48,842 nt of DNA. Origin: Endozoicomonas ascidiicola (lineage in GTDB: Bacteria > Pseudomonadota > Gammaproteobacteria > Pseudomonadales > Endozoicomonadaceae). The notes under the pieces are model-generated. The model worked only from the letters and a program-made list of their open reading frames with translations. It had not been told where the DNA came from and made no database searches. Numbering within the stretch: the stretch's first letter is position 1; every line of letters begins with the position of its first letter. The stretch is from NCBI RefSeq assembly GCF_001646945.1, contig NZ_LUTV01000001.1, forward strand, positions 164,449-213,290, written 5' to 3'. This document shows positions 1-8,936 of this stretch, piece after piece. Made by a program: the position numbers and the translations under genes.

Positions 1-57
1 GGTGGTGAGGTGTTTTTGGTATAGTTCGTCGAACCGGGTTTGCTCAGAACGTTCCAT
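1..57 (-). CDS. 5' end of an unidentified gene, cut by the window edge
   Basis: Only the first 19 codons are visible, beginning MERSEQTRFDELYQKHL. The start is well supported: an AGGAAG ribosome binding site lies about nine bases upstream of the ATG at 57. The short hydrophilic N-terminus resembles the start of some tyrosine-recombinase type integrases, but 19 residues are far too few to decide, so no function is assigned. The inverted repeat at 66-107 covers its ribosome binding site. Confidence 0.45.
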   Translation of the reverse strand, partial: MERSEQTRFDELYQKHLTT

Positions 58-65
58 GTTGATTG

Positions 66-107
66 CTTCCTAATAAGCCGAACCTGAGTGGTGCGGTTAT
101 TAGGAAG
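66..107 (-). promoter_or_regulatory. Perfect 11-bp inverted repeat that would sequester a ribosome binding site
   Basis: CTTCCTAATAA at 66-76 is exactly complementary to TTATTAGGAAG at 97-107, with a 20-base loop. Read on the minus strand, the promoter-proximal arm is CTTCCTAATAA and the distal arm TTATTAGGAAG carries the AGGAAG ribosome binding site of the gene starting at 57. A transcript covering both arms would fold the site into a stem. Such hairpins are known to protect insertion-element genes (IS10, IS50) from read-through expression. That role here is inference. Confidence 0.5.
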
Positions 108-202
108 TATTGGATATAGTAAAATGGAGAGTATCTACGGTATTTTTTGCCGCGTTAGCGGCTTGGTTCAACAAAGAGTACGCAGAGAAGGGAAATACAG
201 TC

Positions 203-226
203 AGTGCAGATAGAAAAATCTGCACT
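203..226 (-). terminator. Terminator-like hairpin after cpoB
   Basis: AGTGCAGA (203-210) and TCTGCACT (219-226) form a perfect 8-bp stem with an 8-base loop, 12 bases past the cpoB stop codon. On the minus strand there is no good U tract after the stem, so it may be an mRNA-stabilising hairpin rather than a strong intrinsic terminator. Confidence 0.45.
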
Positions 227-237
227 TAAACAAGCCG

Positions 238-1095
238 TCAGGAGCTACCCATAGCCCGAAGATACGTGCCTGACAAACGTGCAGCAGCGCTGCCCGGATA
301 TTTTTCGATGACCGCTTCGAGCAACGCTTTGGATTTGTCGCGCTCACCTTTTAAGTCGTAAATCCGCCCAAGCTTATAGCTGGCATCCGGTACTTTGGCA
401 CTCTTGGAAAAATCTTTTATCACCACTAGAAACGAGGCCAATGCTTCATCATATCGCCCTTGAGCCATATCCACTTCACCTAACCAGTAATATGAATTAG
501 CAGCAAAACGGCCTGTTGGATATGTTTTCAGCTGCTTCTGCAGCGCGGCTTTGGCTTCATCAAACTGTTTGGATCGGATTAAACTGAACGCTGCTTGATA
601 CGCTTTTTCTTCTTCAATGTCTGCAGGTTCATTAACCACTTCTGGCAATGGCTTTAATAACGGAGGGGTGGCTGACTTTATGCCACTGATGGCACGCGCA
701 GTACTTGGTGTGGCTGAACCAGAATTGGAAAGACGTGTGATTCGATCGTCAAGATCAACATATCGCTCCCTGTTTTCACGCTGCAGTTTGTCAATCAGGA
801 AAGCCTGCTCTTCCAGCTGGCCACGAACTTCCATCAATTCCTGCTGCATTTGATTCAGGGTATTGATCAGATGGGCTGTACTGTTATCAGCACCGCCCAC
901 TTGATCAGAAGGAATTGAACGAACAGGTTGATCCGATATTTGGCTGACGCCCGTTTGAACCGATGACGCTCCCATGGGAACTGAATCTTCAACCGGGGCT
1001 GGAGCTGCCATTACACTACAGGAAAATACTGCGAGTAACGAAAACACCAAGGTCTGCTTTGATAGCAATGCCGAATCTTTTTTACCTGTAATCAT
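238..1095 (-). CDS. cpoB: Cell division coordinator CpoB (YbgF), TPR protein of the Tol-Pal system
   Basis: Periplasmic protein that links the Tol-Pal machine to peptidoglycan synthesis by PBP1B during outer membrane constriction (family knowledge). The 285-residue product has a signal peptide (hydrophobic stretch about residues 12-30, likely cleavage after a MAA motif), a predicted coiled-coil trimerisation region about residues 75-125, a linker rich in Pro/Ser/Ala, and a C-terminal TPR domain about 160-280 with typical repeats (AYQAAFSLIRSKQFDEAKAA, YYWLGEVDMAQGRYDEALAS). It is the last gene of tolQRAB-pal-cpoB, 21 bases after pal, which is its standard place. The ATG at 1095 has a GGGGA site upstream. 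Confidence 0.93.
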   Translation of the reverse strand: MITGKKDSALLSKQTLVFSLLAVFSCSVMAAPAPVEDSVPMGASSVQTGVSQISDQPVRSIPSDQVGGADNSTAHLINTLNQMQQELMEVRGQLEEQAFLIDKLQRENRERYVDLDDRITRLSNSGSATPSTARAISGIKSATPPLLKPLPEVVNEPADIEEEKAYQAAFSLIRSKQFDEAKAALQKQLKTYPTGRFAANSYYWLGEVDMAQGRYDEALASFLVVIKDFSKSAKVPDASYKLGRIYDLKGERDKSKALLEAVIEKYPGSAAARLSGTYLRAMGSS

Positions 1096-1116
1096 TCAAT
1101 CCCCAATATATTGCAA

Positions 1117-1668
1117 TTACTCAGTAATGATAACTGCACGACGGTTCATAGACCAAGCAGTATCATTATGCGATGGGTCCAGTGGCTTTTCAAAACCGAA
1201 GCTAATCACTTCGATACGGCCAGCAGCTACGCCTTTAGCAGCCAGATAGTCTTTAACCGCTTTAGCACGACGCTCGCCCAGAGCAAGGTTGTAAGTTCTG
1301 GTACCGCGCTCGTCGGTGTGACCCTGGATAACGATGTTCTTCATGTAGCCCTGATCAGAAGTCAGATAAGCAGCATGAACGTCCAGAGACTTATAAGCTT
1401 CCTGACTCAGCTTGGAGCTGTCGAATGGGAAGAAGTAAGTGTTCTTATCCAGCAGCGCCTGAATTTCTTCAACAGAGGCATTTACCTTGCCACTATCAAC
1501 CACTGCCTGTATAGCAGGATCGATCACTGGCTGTACTTCTACCAGCACTTCTTCTTCAACGGATACGGAAGGCTGAGTATTAGCAGAATCCTGCTTGGAA
1601 GCACAGCCCGCCAGCCAGATAGAAGCCACAGCAATTGCTGCTACCTTAACAAAATGACCCATACGCAT
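1117..1668 (-). CDS. pal: Peptidoglycan-associated lipoprotein Pal
   Basis: Outer-membrane lipoprotein that binds peptidoglycan through an OmpA-like domain and interacts with TolB and TolA to keep the outer membrane attached during division. I choose the ATG at 1668 (183 residues, MRMGHFVKV) because the upstream in-frame TTG GAG at 1680 is itself the GGAG ribosome binding site, six bases before this ATG. The lipobox LAGC falls at residues 19-22, so Cys22 is the likely lipidated residue. The C-terminal half has the OmpA/Pal signature (IQGHTDERGTRTYNLALGER). It lies about 320 bases after tolB, so it may have a promoter of its own. Confidence 0.96.
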   Translation of the reverse strand: MRMGHFVKVAAIAVASIWLAGCASKQDSANTQPSVSVEEEVLVEVQPVIDPAIQAVVDSGKVNASVEEIQALLDKNTYFFPFDSSKLSQEAYKSLDVHAAYLTSDQGYMKNIVIQGHTDERGTRTYNLALGERRAKAVKDYLAAKGVAAGRIEVISFGFEKPLDPSHNDTAWSMNRRAVIITE

Positions 1669-1986
1669 GGTTAACTCCAATCGTTTTTACGGTATTTACA
1701 CTAAAGTCACATTTCAGTCCGATTATCTACTGAAAAAGTCATCACGAAACTGAGATACAACATCAGTATCACTAAACGAGCAGTACACTATCAGAAGTCA
1801 AGACCCTCGACTAGCACGAATACCAAGGGATGATAAGAATTCCTCAAATATTGTACTGCTGTCTTGTAGTAACTCTCGTAGTAACAGCAGCATAGCATTT
1901 AATAACTAAATCAGCGGGTTAACACTTACAAACTCCGTAACCTTTTATGGCTCCGGAGTCCACTGTCAAACCTTCAGGAAACCAGA
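1669..1986. other. Intergenic region between tolB and pal
   Basis: About 320 bases without a credible gene. It holds a short stem (TTTCAGT at 1712-1718 with ACTGAAA at 1729-1735) close to the pal start, and near 1856-1894 a stem CTGCTGT / ACAGCAG enclosing a repeated GTAGTAAC. These could be a tolB 3' hairpin and a pal leader. I see no convincing -35/-10 pair, though the gap is long enough to hold a separate pal promoter. Confidence 0.35.
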
Positions 1987-3321
1987 CTATTTCAAAGAAG
2001 TAGCTGGCCCCCATGCTGGCTCACGCACATCACCATAAGCCGACGGTAAACGCTGCTTTACGCGGCCGTCGGCGGAGACAATACCCAGCTCGCCATGCTC
2101 TCCACCTTGAACCGAATAAATCAAACGCCGACCACCAGGTGCAATACTGGGTGAATCCTCCAGTTTAGAAGACGTCAGTGGTCGCAGGCGCCCAGTATCC
2201 AAATCCAGAATAGCAATATTAAATGCCGCTGCCCCCTGTCCTTTATGAACAAGCGCGATAGACTTGCCATCAGGGAATACTTTGGCGCGGGCGTTAAACT
2301 TGCCTTCGAAGGTCAGCCGCTTTGGTTTACCTTCAGCGACAAATTTACCATTGCTTCTTCGGGACACAGCTTGCTGATAAACCTGCGGACCACCGCCTCT
2401 ATTCGAGGTAAAAATAAAACTCTTACCATCCGGCATCCAATCGGGCTCTGTATCGATACCATAGTGACTGGTTACATTGCTGAATTTATTGGTCGCCAAG
2501 TCCAGAATATACACATCCGGATTACCACCTTTAGATAGCACCATGGCAATGGACTTTCCATCCGGCGCCCAGACTGGCGAGTTGTTCAAGCCTTTAAAGT
2601 TGGTTAATTTCTTGCGTTTTCCTGTTGCCAGCTCCTGCATATATATAGCAGGGCGACCTTGTTCGAATGAAACATACGTCACACGGGTGCCATCAGGAGA
2701 CCAACTGGGAGACAGAATCGGTTCTCTTGAACTGAATACTTTGCGGGTTCGTTTGCCGTCCGCATCCGCATAGTTCAACTGATAATCTGTTCTTTCTACA
2801 CTGTGGCGTTGAGCTGTGACGTAGAGAATTCGGGTAGAAAAATCCCCCGTTAGCCCAGTAATGTTTTCATACACTGAATCACTGACCCGGTGGGACATTT
2901 CACGTAATTGACTGACCGTTCCTGAAAAGCCACCTTGATCAATTCGTTTACCCCTGATCACATCATAGAGTTGATAGTTCAGGGTAAACACAGAACCGGT
3001 TTGCGACACTTGCCCGGTCACCAGATAGTTAGCGCCCAGAACCTTCCAGTCACGATAGTAAACTTCGGCCTCGTTGACAGGAAAACTCAACATGCTGGTT
3101 CTCGGCATCGCTTTGAACACGCCACTGAGATTCAAGTCATTATCAACAATGCCAGCAGGATCCTCTGGTAAAATTTGATCTCCCTGCCAGCTGAATGGTG
3201 ACACCGCAATGGAAACAGCCTGATCATTACCACTGGTGACCTCAATCAACAGTTCACCGTGAGCCAGCATGCCAAATAACAAACTGTAAATGACTAAGCA
3301 GCTTTTGAGTAATTCCCTCAT
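1987..3321 (-). CDS. tolB: Tol-Pal system periplasmic protein TolB
   Basis: Periplasmic protein that binds Pal and is displaced by TolA, cycling Pal on and off peptidoglycan. The 444-residue product has a signal peptide (hydrophobic core about residues 8-20), the N-terminal TolB domain, and a six-bladed beta-propeller from about residue 200 made of WD40-like repeats (LSPSWSPDGTRVTYVSF, NSPVWAPDGKSIAMVLSKGG, TEPDWMPDGKSFIFTSNRGG). Length agrees with the family. The start codon overlaps the tolA stop as ATGA (3318-3321), a sign of translational coupling. Confidence 0.97.
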   Translation of the reverse strand: MRELLKSCLVIYSLLFGMLAHGELLIEVTSGNDQAVSIAVSPFSWQGDQILPEDPAGIVDNDLNLSGVFKAMPRTSMLSFPVNEAEVYYRDWKVLGANYLVTGQVSQTGSVFTLNYQLYDVIRGKRIDQGGFSGTVSQLREMSHRVSDSVYENITGLTGDFSTRILYVTAQRHSVERTDYQLNYADADGKRTRKVFSSREPILSPSWSPDGTRVTYVSFEQGRPAIYMQELATGKRKKLTNFKGLNNSPVWAPDGKSIAMVLSKGGNPDVYILDLATNKFSNVTSHYGIDTEPDWMPDGKSFIFTSNRGGGPQVYQQAVSRRSNGKFVAEGKPKRLTFEGKFNARAKVFPDGKSIALVHKGQGAAAFNIAILDLDTGRLRPLTSSKLEDSPSIAPGGRRLIYSVQGGEHGELGIVSADGRVKQRLPSAYGDVREPAWGPATSLK

Positions 3322-4142
3322 CTCACCAAATCCTCAGGGCTGAACCGAAATGTTATCTGTCGAAAATACTGGTCGAACAGGCGTCGTTCAAGATTTTTTA
3401 GCTCAGAAAAAGGCGAGGCTCGCCGCAATGCCTGAATCACGGAGCGGTCATATTCTTCATTACCACTAGAAGTCATCATACTGATATCCAGCACATCACC
3501 AAAAGGCGACAGGTTGATTCGCACTTCTGCCACCATGCCATTTCTAGCACTGGGGGGACGGTTCCAATATTGGGAAGCCAATTGTCTAATCAGTGCAACA
3601 TAACGAGCCTGTTCAAGTTGATCATGTTCCAGCTGTTGCGCTTCCTGCTGAGCACGAGCTTCTGCTGCCAGCGCTTGCTCAAGGGCTGCTTGCTGCTGTT
3701 CAAAGCGTCGTTGCTCCTCTTCTCGCCGTCTTTTTTCTGCTAACGCTTTCTCATCAGCCGCGGCTTTTTTCTTTTCCTGTTCACGCTTCAGGGCAATGGC
3801 TTTCTGACGCTCCTGTTCAGCCTTTTTCCTAGCTTCTGCCTTGCGCTTCGCATCTGCTTTTTTCCGGGCGTCTGCAATGCGCTTCTGTTCCGCCGCTTTT
3901 TGCTTGGTATTATCAGGAGCACGAACAGGCTTCGGCGTCGCTTTCGGGAGCTCAACAAGCGCTGCACTGATGGGCATTGGCGGCGTAAACTTCGGTTTTG
4001 ATTCCGTGTGCCAGCTGATGGTTAACAAAATAACCATCAATGCATGAAGAATCACCGACAAGGCAATGGCAAAAATATAACTTTCACTTTCCCGTCCACC
4101 GGAAAACGTCCCTGAAAACAGACTTCTAAAACGTCCTTTCAT
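3318..4142 (-). CDS. tolA: Cell envelope integrity protein TolA
   Basis: Inner-membrane protein that spans the periplasm and carries the energy of TolQR to TolB and Pal. Of 274 residues, an N-terminal transmembrane helix covers about 22-43, including the S-x3-H pair typical of contact with TolQ/TolR. A long Lys/Ala/Glu/Gln-rich helix (about 75-180) follows, and then a C-terminal globular domain (about 180-270) with a PPSARNGMVAEVRINLSPFG stretch. It is shorter than the E. coli protein of about 420 residues, through a shorter central helix. It begins directly after the tolR stop and overlaps tolB by four bases. Confidence 0.94.
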   Translation of the reverse strand: MKGRFRSLFSGTFSGGRESESYIFAIALSVILHALMVILLTISWHTESKPKFTPPMPISAALVELPKATPKPVRAPDNTKQKAAEQKRIADARKKADAKRKAEARKKAEQERQKAIALKREQEKKKAAADEKALAEKRRREEEQRRFEQQQAALEQALAAEARAQQEAQQLEHDQLEQARYVALIRQLASQYWNRPPSARNGMVAEVRINLSPFGDVLDISMMTSSGNEEYDRSVIQALRRASPFSELKNLERRLFDQYFRQITFRFSPEDLVR

Positions 4143-4580
4143 TTACTGTCCTTCCAGGGCCGCCGGATCAGTAACCAGTCCTACGTGGCTGATACCGGCT
4201 TTTTGAATGCCCGCCATCAACTGTACAACAGAACCATAGGCAACATTGGTATCCCCCTGAATCAGCACTTGGATATCCGGTTTGGCGGCCACCACCTTGG
4301 CTACTTTCTCGGTCAACGATTCAAGAGTGACTGCCTTATCACTTTTTCCGCCCAGATCAATGAAGTAGCTGCCATTTGCTTTCACAGAGACGATAAGAAT
4401 TTCACGATCTTCTGGCAAAGCAATACTGTCGCTGGAGGTTTTCGGTAGCTCGACCTTTACCCCTTGAGTCAACATCGGCGCAGTGATCATAAAGGCGACG
4501 AGCAACACCATCATGATGTCGATGAAAGGCACCATGTTGATTTCAGACATGGGTTTGCGACGATTTCTAACCTGTGCCAT
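4143..4580 (-). CDS. tolR: Tol-Pal proton channel subunit TolR
   Basis: ExbD/TolR family. The 145-residue product has a short cytoplasmic tail, one transmembrane helix (about 18-37) with the proton-carrying aspartate (FIDIMMVLLVAF, Asp21) and a periplasmic dimerisation domain. With TolQ it forms the proton-driven motor that energises TolA. It sits 17 bases after tolQ and abuts tolA. Confidence 0.96.
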   Translation of the reverse strand: MAQVRNRRKPMSEINMVPFIDIMMVLLVAFMITAPMLTQGVKVELPKTSSDSIALPEDREILIVSVKANGSYFIDLGGKSDKAVTLESLTEKVAKVVAAKPDIQVLIQGDTNVAYGSVVQLMAGIQKAGISHVGLVTDPAALEGQ

Positions 4581-4597
4581 AAACTCAACAAACCCTG

Positions 4598-5278
4598 TTA
4601 ATTTTTGCTATACACTTTGCGATGAAGAATGCTTGAAAATTCATCCGCAAAGGTTTCATAGTTTGCCAACAGAGCTTCCACTTTGGCGGCGTAGCGGTTA
4701 TAGGCGACAACGGCCGGAATCGCAGCAACCAGACCTACGGCTGTGGTTAGAAGCGCTTCAGCAATACCAGGTGCCACAGAGGACAGCGTGGGCTGTTGCA
4801 CCACAGCCAAACCACGAAAGGAATTCATAATCCCTACAACGGTACCGAACAAACCAAGGTATGGGCACGTAGAACCCACTGTGGCGAGAAAGGGTAAGTT
4901 CATTTCCAGACGCTCCTGCTCTTTGGAAATAGCGACCCTCATCGCCCGCTGAGCACCTTCCATGACCGCATCAGGGTCTTCTGTCCCCTGATTACGAAGA
5001 CGGGTGAATTCAGAAAACCCCGCTTTAAAGATGTGCTCAAGACCTGAGTTCGGATGTTCGTTCTGTTGAACCTCCCGATAAAGCACAATGAGATCCATAC
5101 CGGACCAGAAACGATCTTCAAAGGAGAGCATTTCATTTCGCGCACTGCGAATTAACAGCCCACGCTGAATGATCATCCCCCAGGAAGTAACCGATGCAGC
5201 AACCAGGATCAGTAAAACCAGCAAAACCATCCAACTGGAGTTACTCACCAGCGCCCAAAGAGACATGCTTTCTGCCAC
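4598..5278 (-). CDS. tolQ: Tol-Pal proton channel subunit TolQ
   Basis: ExbB/TolQ/MotA family, 226 residues with three transmembrane helices (about 15-38, 133-160 and 168-192). The family pore segments are present (TVGSTCPYLGLFGTVVGIMN and TTAVGLVAAIPAVVAYN). The start is taken as GTG at 5278, six bases after an AGAGG site; an ATG at 5266 is the alternative. It is the first gene of the tol operon here. The ybgC thioesterase gene that usually precedes tolQ is absent, and a large AT-rich insert lies upstream instead. Confidence 0.95.
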   Translation of the reverse strand: MAESMSLWALVSNSSWMVLLVLLILVAASVTSWGMIIQRGLLIRSARNEMLSFEDRFWSGMDLIVLYREVQQNEHPNSGLEHIFKAGFSEFTRLRNQGTEDPDAVMEGAQRAMRVAISKEQERLEMNLPFLATVGSTCPYLGLFGTVVGIMNSFRGLAVVQQPTLSSVAPGIAEALLTTAVGLVAAIPAVVAYNRYAAKVEALLANYETFADEFSSILHRKVYSKN

Positions 5279-5457
5279 TAAAAACCTCTCAGACCGTCAA
5301 ATACAAAAATTGGCGCTGATCATATCATCAAATAGATAGCCATAAGAGGCGAAAAGAGATAGATCAAGCACGTTTTGAAAAGATAATTATGTATTGAATG
5401 ATACTATATGGATAGGGTTGCAAAAAAATTTACAGACTGAATATATCTAAATTTCAT

Positions 5458-8400
5458 TTAGCCTTGTGAAGATTTCAGCTCATCACATAAGGTTTCTAAC
5501 TGATGTATATCCAGAGATTTACAAGCTGCGACAATTTTATTAGGGTAATCACCATAACCTCGATTTCCAACCCAGGTGCTCGCTATCCGATGAAGGCTGT
5601 CAATGTCGCCTATATCGAGCGATCTTTTCATCGCAGCGGTCATTTCACTAATAACAACACGTTCAACCTGCATGCTTAACTCATTAGTTTGATCGGAGCC
5701 CATATAATGCTCAAGTATTTCAAACAGCTGGTCAAAACGAATTGGCTTTGAAATAAAAGAAGCAAACCCATACTCAGTAATCTTCATTTGGGTTGAATCA
5801 GTGACGCTGGCTGATACAGCTATAATGTTGACCGTTTTCTGGCCGCTGACCGCAAGGATAGACCGTGCTGCTTCAAACCCATCCATTACCGGCATTCTCA
5901 GATCCATTAATATCACCTCATACCGGTTCGCATGAAACAGTTCTAAAGCTTTTACTCCATCAGCAGCCGCATCAACACTATAGGATCTGGATTCAAGCGC
6001 CTTGACCAGCATATTACGGTTTGTCTGACTGTCATCAACTACGAGTATTTTGCCTTTAGTGGCACTAATTGAGTGGCTCGTGATTCCTACAGAGTGATCA
6101 ATATTCAATGAGAGCGCTGAAACTTCCTTACCCTCGCAAGTTTGACAAGGTATCGAAAAATAGAAATTACTTCCCTCTCCGAGGACGCTATCAACCTGAA
6201 GCTCGCCCCCCATTGCCTTAACCAGTCTATAGCAAATTGATAGTCCTAATCCAACCCCGCCGGAATCAGATCCCTGATTGAGCTGGGTAAAAGGTTGGAA
6301 CAATCTGTTTACCTCTTCTAAAGCAATACCAGGCCCCCTGTCTATCACCTCAAACAGCAATTTTCCAGTAACGATACTGAGATTCAAGCAGATACTACCT
6401 TTGCTTGAAAACTTAACAGCATTACCAACCAAATTGATCAAGACCTGCCGCAACTTAATATGGTCAGCAACAATTTCGTCAGGCACATATTCATTGACAG
6501 TCACTTTTAACTCCAAGGCTTTGGCAAAAGCCAACTCCCTCACGTTTGCCAGTACCACCTCAATAGTATGCATTAAGTTGAAGGGCACAGGGTCCGCTTT
6601 AACGGCTCCACTTTCTATCTTTGTGATGTCCAGAATATCATTAATCATCGTCAGTAGATGAAGCCCACAAGACTCAAGGCAACCCAAACTCTCTCGACAA
6701 TGATCATGTATCTCCGAATCTGTAAGCAAGAGTTGTGCATAACCAAGCACTCCATTTAACGGAGTTCTGAGCTCATGACTGATATGCGATAAAAACAGCG
6801 ACTTTGCGCTGCTTGCTTTCTCTGCCGTTTCTTTAGCTCTTAACAGCTCATTTTGAATAGCTTCACGTTCCGTGATATCCCTGAATACAATTGAGATAAT
6901 TGCGCCATCCAAAGTCATTAGAACATTGCTCGAAATTTCAACTGGAAAGCTGAAACCGTGCCGGTTATAACCCCGCGATAAAACTTCATTCAGACAGTGT
7001 GTCTCAGGAGAATTCACTTCAAGGCGATCTAACAAAACAAGCTGATCTCGACTCTCGGGATCAATTAAAATTGATAACGGTAAACCAACAATGTCTTCAT
7101 CATCATAACGAAATAAATTGACAACCTGCCGATTGATCAGTTGAATGATTCCTTTATTATCTGTAATGACAATAGCATCCGGTGAGCCTGCAACTAAAAG
7201 TCGAAAACGTTCAGCATCTTTAACTCTGTTAGTCACATCATTTCCAAGCCCTTCAATGGTAAGCTCAGACGTTGGCCCACAACTTGACAAATCACCCTTA
7301 TGCTCCAACCATCCACAATAAACCTCTATGAAGCGTGAAGTCCCATCACGATGCATCATTTCCAACTCAAACGATTCCGGACGAGTATCCGCAAATGTTT
7401 CCTGAAGCATACTTTTAAAAAGATAATTTGATAAAGCATCTGTCAAATAATCTTGAAACAGCCCGACAAACTGTTCCTCACTGAAACCCAAAACAGACTT
7501 TATTGAAGGACTGACATACTTTATTTTTCCAGACTTGCTTAAGCTAAAGTAAAAATACCCTCCTTTAAGTTGATTAACTAAACTCCCAAAATTAGTAAAC
7601 CTCAATCTCTGAATTTCACCTTCACGACTTAACAACCGATTCTTTAGTTGATGAAAGCTTCTATGCAAACTATCAATTTCATCATTCACTTCAAAACCAT
7701 ATTGATTATTATAAGATGTCACGCTGCCAAAAGCATTCATTTCCTCTTTCAACCTATTAAGGGGTGACACTATTCTGCCAGACACGATCCACAAGCATAG
7801 AATAGAACAAAGACAAGCTATCGAAATGAGGCTTCCACTTAAAACAGCTTGTTTTCTGAGAGGTGTTAATATATAGCTTTCTTTAATAGCAAAACTGAAA
7901 AACCACCCTACAGTTCCTAAAGGAACAGCGGTACTCCATCGGGTATAACCTCTGGACTCAATTCTAACTGATGTCAGTCTACCGCTATTAACCACCTCGT
8001 CCAAAACGTTTACAAAATAATCACAAGGGGAACTGTGGTCATCATGTGAAACAATCGGATTTAAAATAAAATCAGAAACTGAATTATTACCAATATCTGG
8101 AAAAAATAGCTCGCTATAGCCTGTACACGGCCCTTTCTTAGCAAACTCATGAATAGATCTCATTCTTGGTAAAGAGATTCCGTTAGCAAATACAATATCA
8201 CCATGCTGATTCGCAATAACAGCACGAGAATCATGACTCAAATTTACTGCATCGCCTAATAGTTTGCGCCCATCTATATCTATACGAACAAAACCCAGCC
8301 GCCCATTTTGTCTAATACTCCTGATAATATAACTTGTAATAAACAAGTCTGGATCCTTAATCACTCCATGCACATACCAGTACTGCCCATTTTTTCTGAG

Positions 8401-8853
8401 ACTATCATTATCAATAAAATAGGTATCATCAACATGTGGATATGCTTCAAAAAGAACGTTCTCAGAAATCTGAGAATGTTCGGAATGCCACAAAACACGA
8501 TCACGTCTATCATACCCTGCCTGATTTTCAATAAATTCTACCAAACTAACAGAAACAACATGACTAATACTTTCATCGTTATTAAGAAAGTCATTCAAAC
8601 CAAAGTTTTCTAAGTCAGAAATACTTGAAACCGAAGAAAGAGCCCAACCAAGATTGACCACAAACCTCAAATTACTATCAACAATCGCCGAGTAACGCAA
8701 CGTTTCATTAATATGGTTTATTGCTATTTCAGAAGACACATATCTAAAAGCAAAAAATAAAAAAACAAAAGACAGAATAATGTAAAATACTAATGCTGGA
8801 AGCAGGTTAAATAGAGCAATCTTTTTCCTTATTGAAATAGATTTACCAGACAT
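5458..8853 (-). CDS. Membrane hybrid sensor histidine kinase with receiver and degenerate HPt-like tail
   Basis: 1131 residues. Order: transmembrane helix about 12-38; periplasmic sensor about 40-335, probably Cache-like; second transmembrane helix about 336-358; HAMP about 359-412; two PAS domains about 430-545 and 548-660; HisKA with the H-box SHISHELRTPLNG (His693); HATPase with N-box NLVGNAVKF (Asn811), DRGPG (Asp838) and GGVGLGLS near 865-872; and a receiver domain with DD 940-941, phospho-acceptor Asp984 in LMDLRMPVMDG, Ser1014 and Lys1036. The C-terminal 60 residues look like an HPt helix bundle, but Ser1092 stands where the phospho-histidine should be. No response regulator gene is adjacent. 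The gene is AT-rich compared with tol and ruv, and its ligand is unknown. Confidence 0.92.
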   Translation of the reverse strand: MSGKSISIRKKIALFNLLPALVFYIILSFVFLFFAFRYVSSEIAINHINETLRYSAIVDSNLRFVVNLGWALSSVSSISDLENFGLNDFLNNDESISHVVSVSLVEFIENQAGYDRRDRVLWHSEHSQISENVLFEAYPHVDDTYFIDNDSLRKNGQYWYVHGVIKDPDLFITSYIIRSIRQNGRLGFVRIDIDGRKLLGDAVNLSHDSRAVIANQHGDIVFANGISLPRMRSIHEFAKKGPCTGYSELFFPDIGNNSVSDFILNPIVSHDDHSSPCDYFVNVLDEVVNSGRLTSVRIESRGYTRWSTAVPLGTVGWFFSFAIKESYILTPLRKQAVLSGSLISIACLCSILCLWIVSGRIVSPLNRLKEEMNAFGSVTSYNNQYGFEVNDEIDSLHRSFHQLKNRLLSREGEIQRLRFTNFGSLVNQLKGGYFYFSLSKSGKIKYVSPSIKSVLGFSEEQFVGLFQDYLTDALSNYLFKSMLQETFADTRPESFELEMMHRDGTSRFIEVYCGWLEHKGDLSSCGPTSELTIEGLGNDVTNRVKDAERFRLLVAGSPDAIVITDNKGIIQLINRQVVNLFRYDDEDIVGLPLSILIDPESRDQLVLLDRLEVNSPETHCLNEVLSRGYNRHGFSFPVEISSNVLMTLDGAIISIVFRDITEREAIQNELLRAKETAEKASSAKSLFLSHISHELRTPLNGVLGYAQLLLTDSEIHDHCRESLGCLESCGLHLLTMINDILDITKIESGAVKADPVPFNLMHTIEVVLANVRELAFAKALELKVTVNEYVPDEIVADHIKLRQVLINLVGNAVKFSSKGSICLNLSIVTGKLLFEVIDRGPGIALEEVNRLFQPFTQLNQGSDSGGVGLGLSICYRLVKAMGGELQVDSVLGEGSNFYFSIPCQTCEGKEVSALSLNIDHSVGITSHSISATKGKILVVDDSQTNRNMLVKALESRSYSVDAAADGVKALELFHANRYEVILMDLRMPVMDGFEAARSILAVSGQKTVNIIAVSASVTDSTQMKITEYGFASFISKPIRFDQLFEILEHYMGSDQTNELSMQVERVVISEMTAAMKRSLDIGDIDSLHRIASTWVGNRGYGDYPNKIVAACKSLDIHQLETLCDELKSSQG

Positions 8854-8936
8854 TTAAAACCAACCCGCCAAACAAAAAAACTTAGACAATTCTAGCAAGA
8901 ACACACTCAACCAGAATAAAGAAAAATTGTGAATTA

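Noticed and set aside
1111-1674. 187-codon plus-strand frame over pal
   Set aside because: Exact antisense of pal, with no start signal or recognisable domain.
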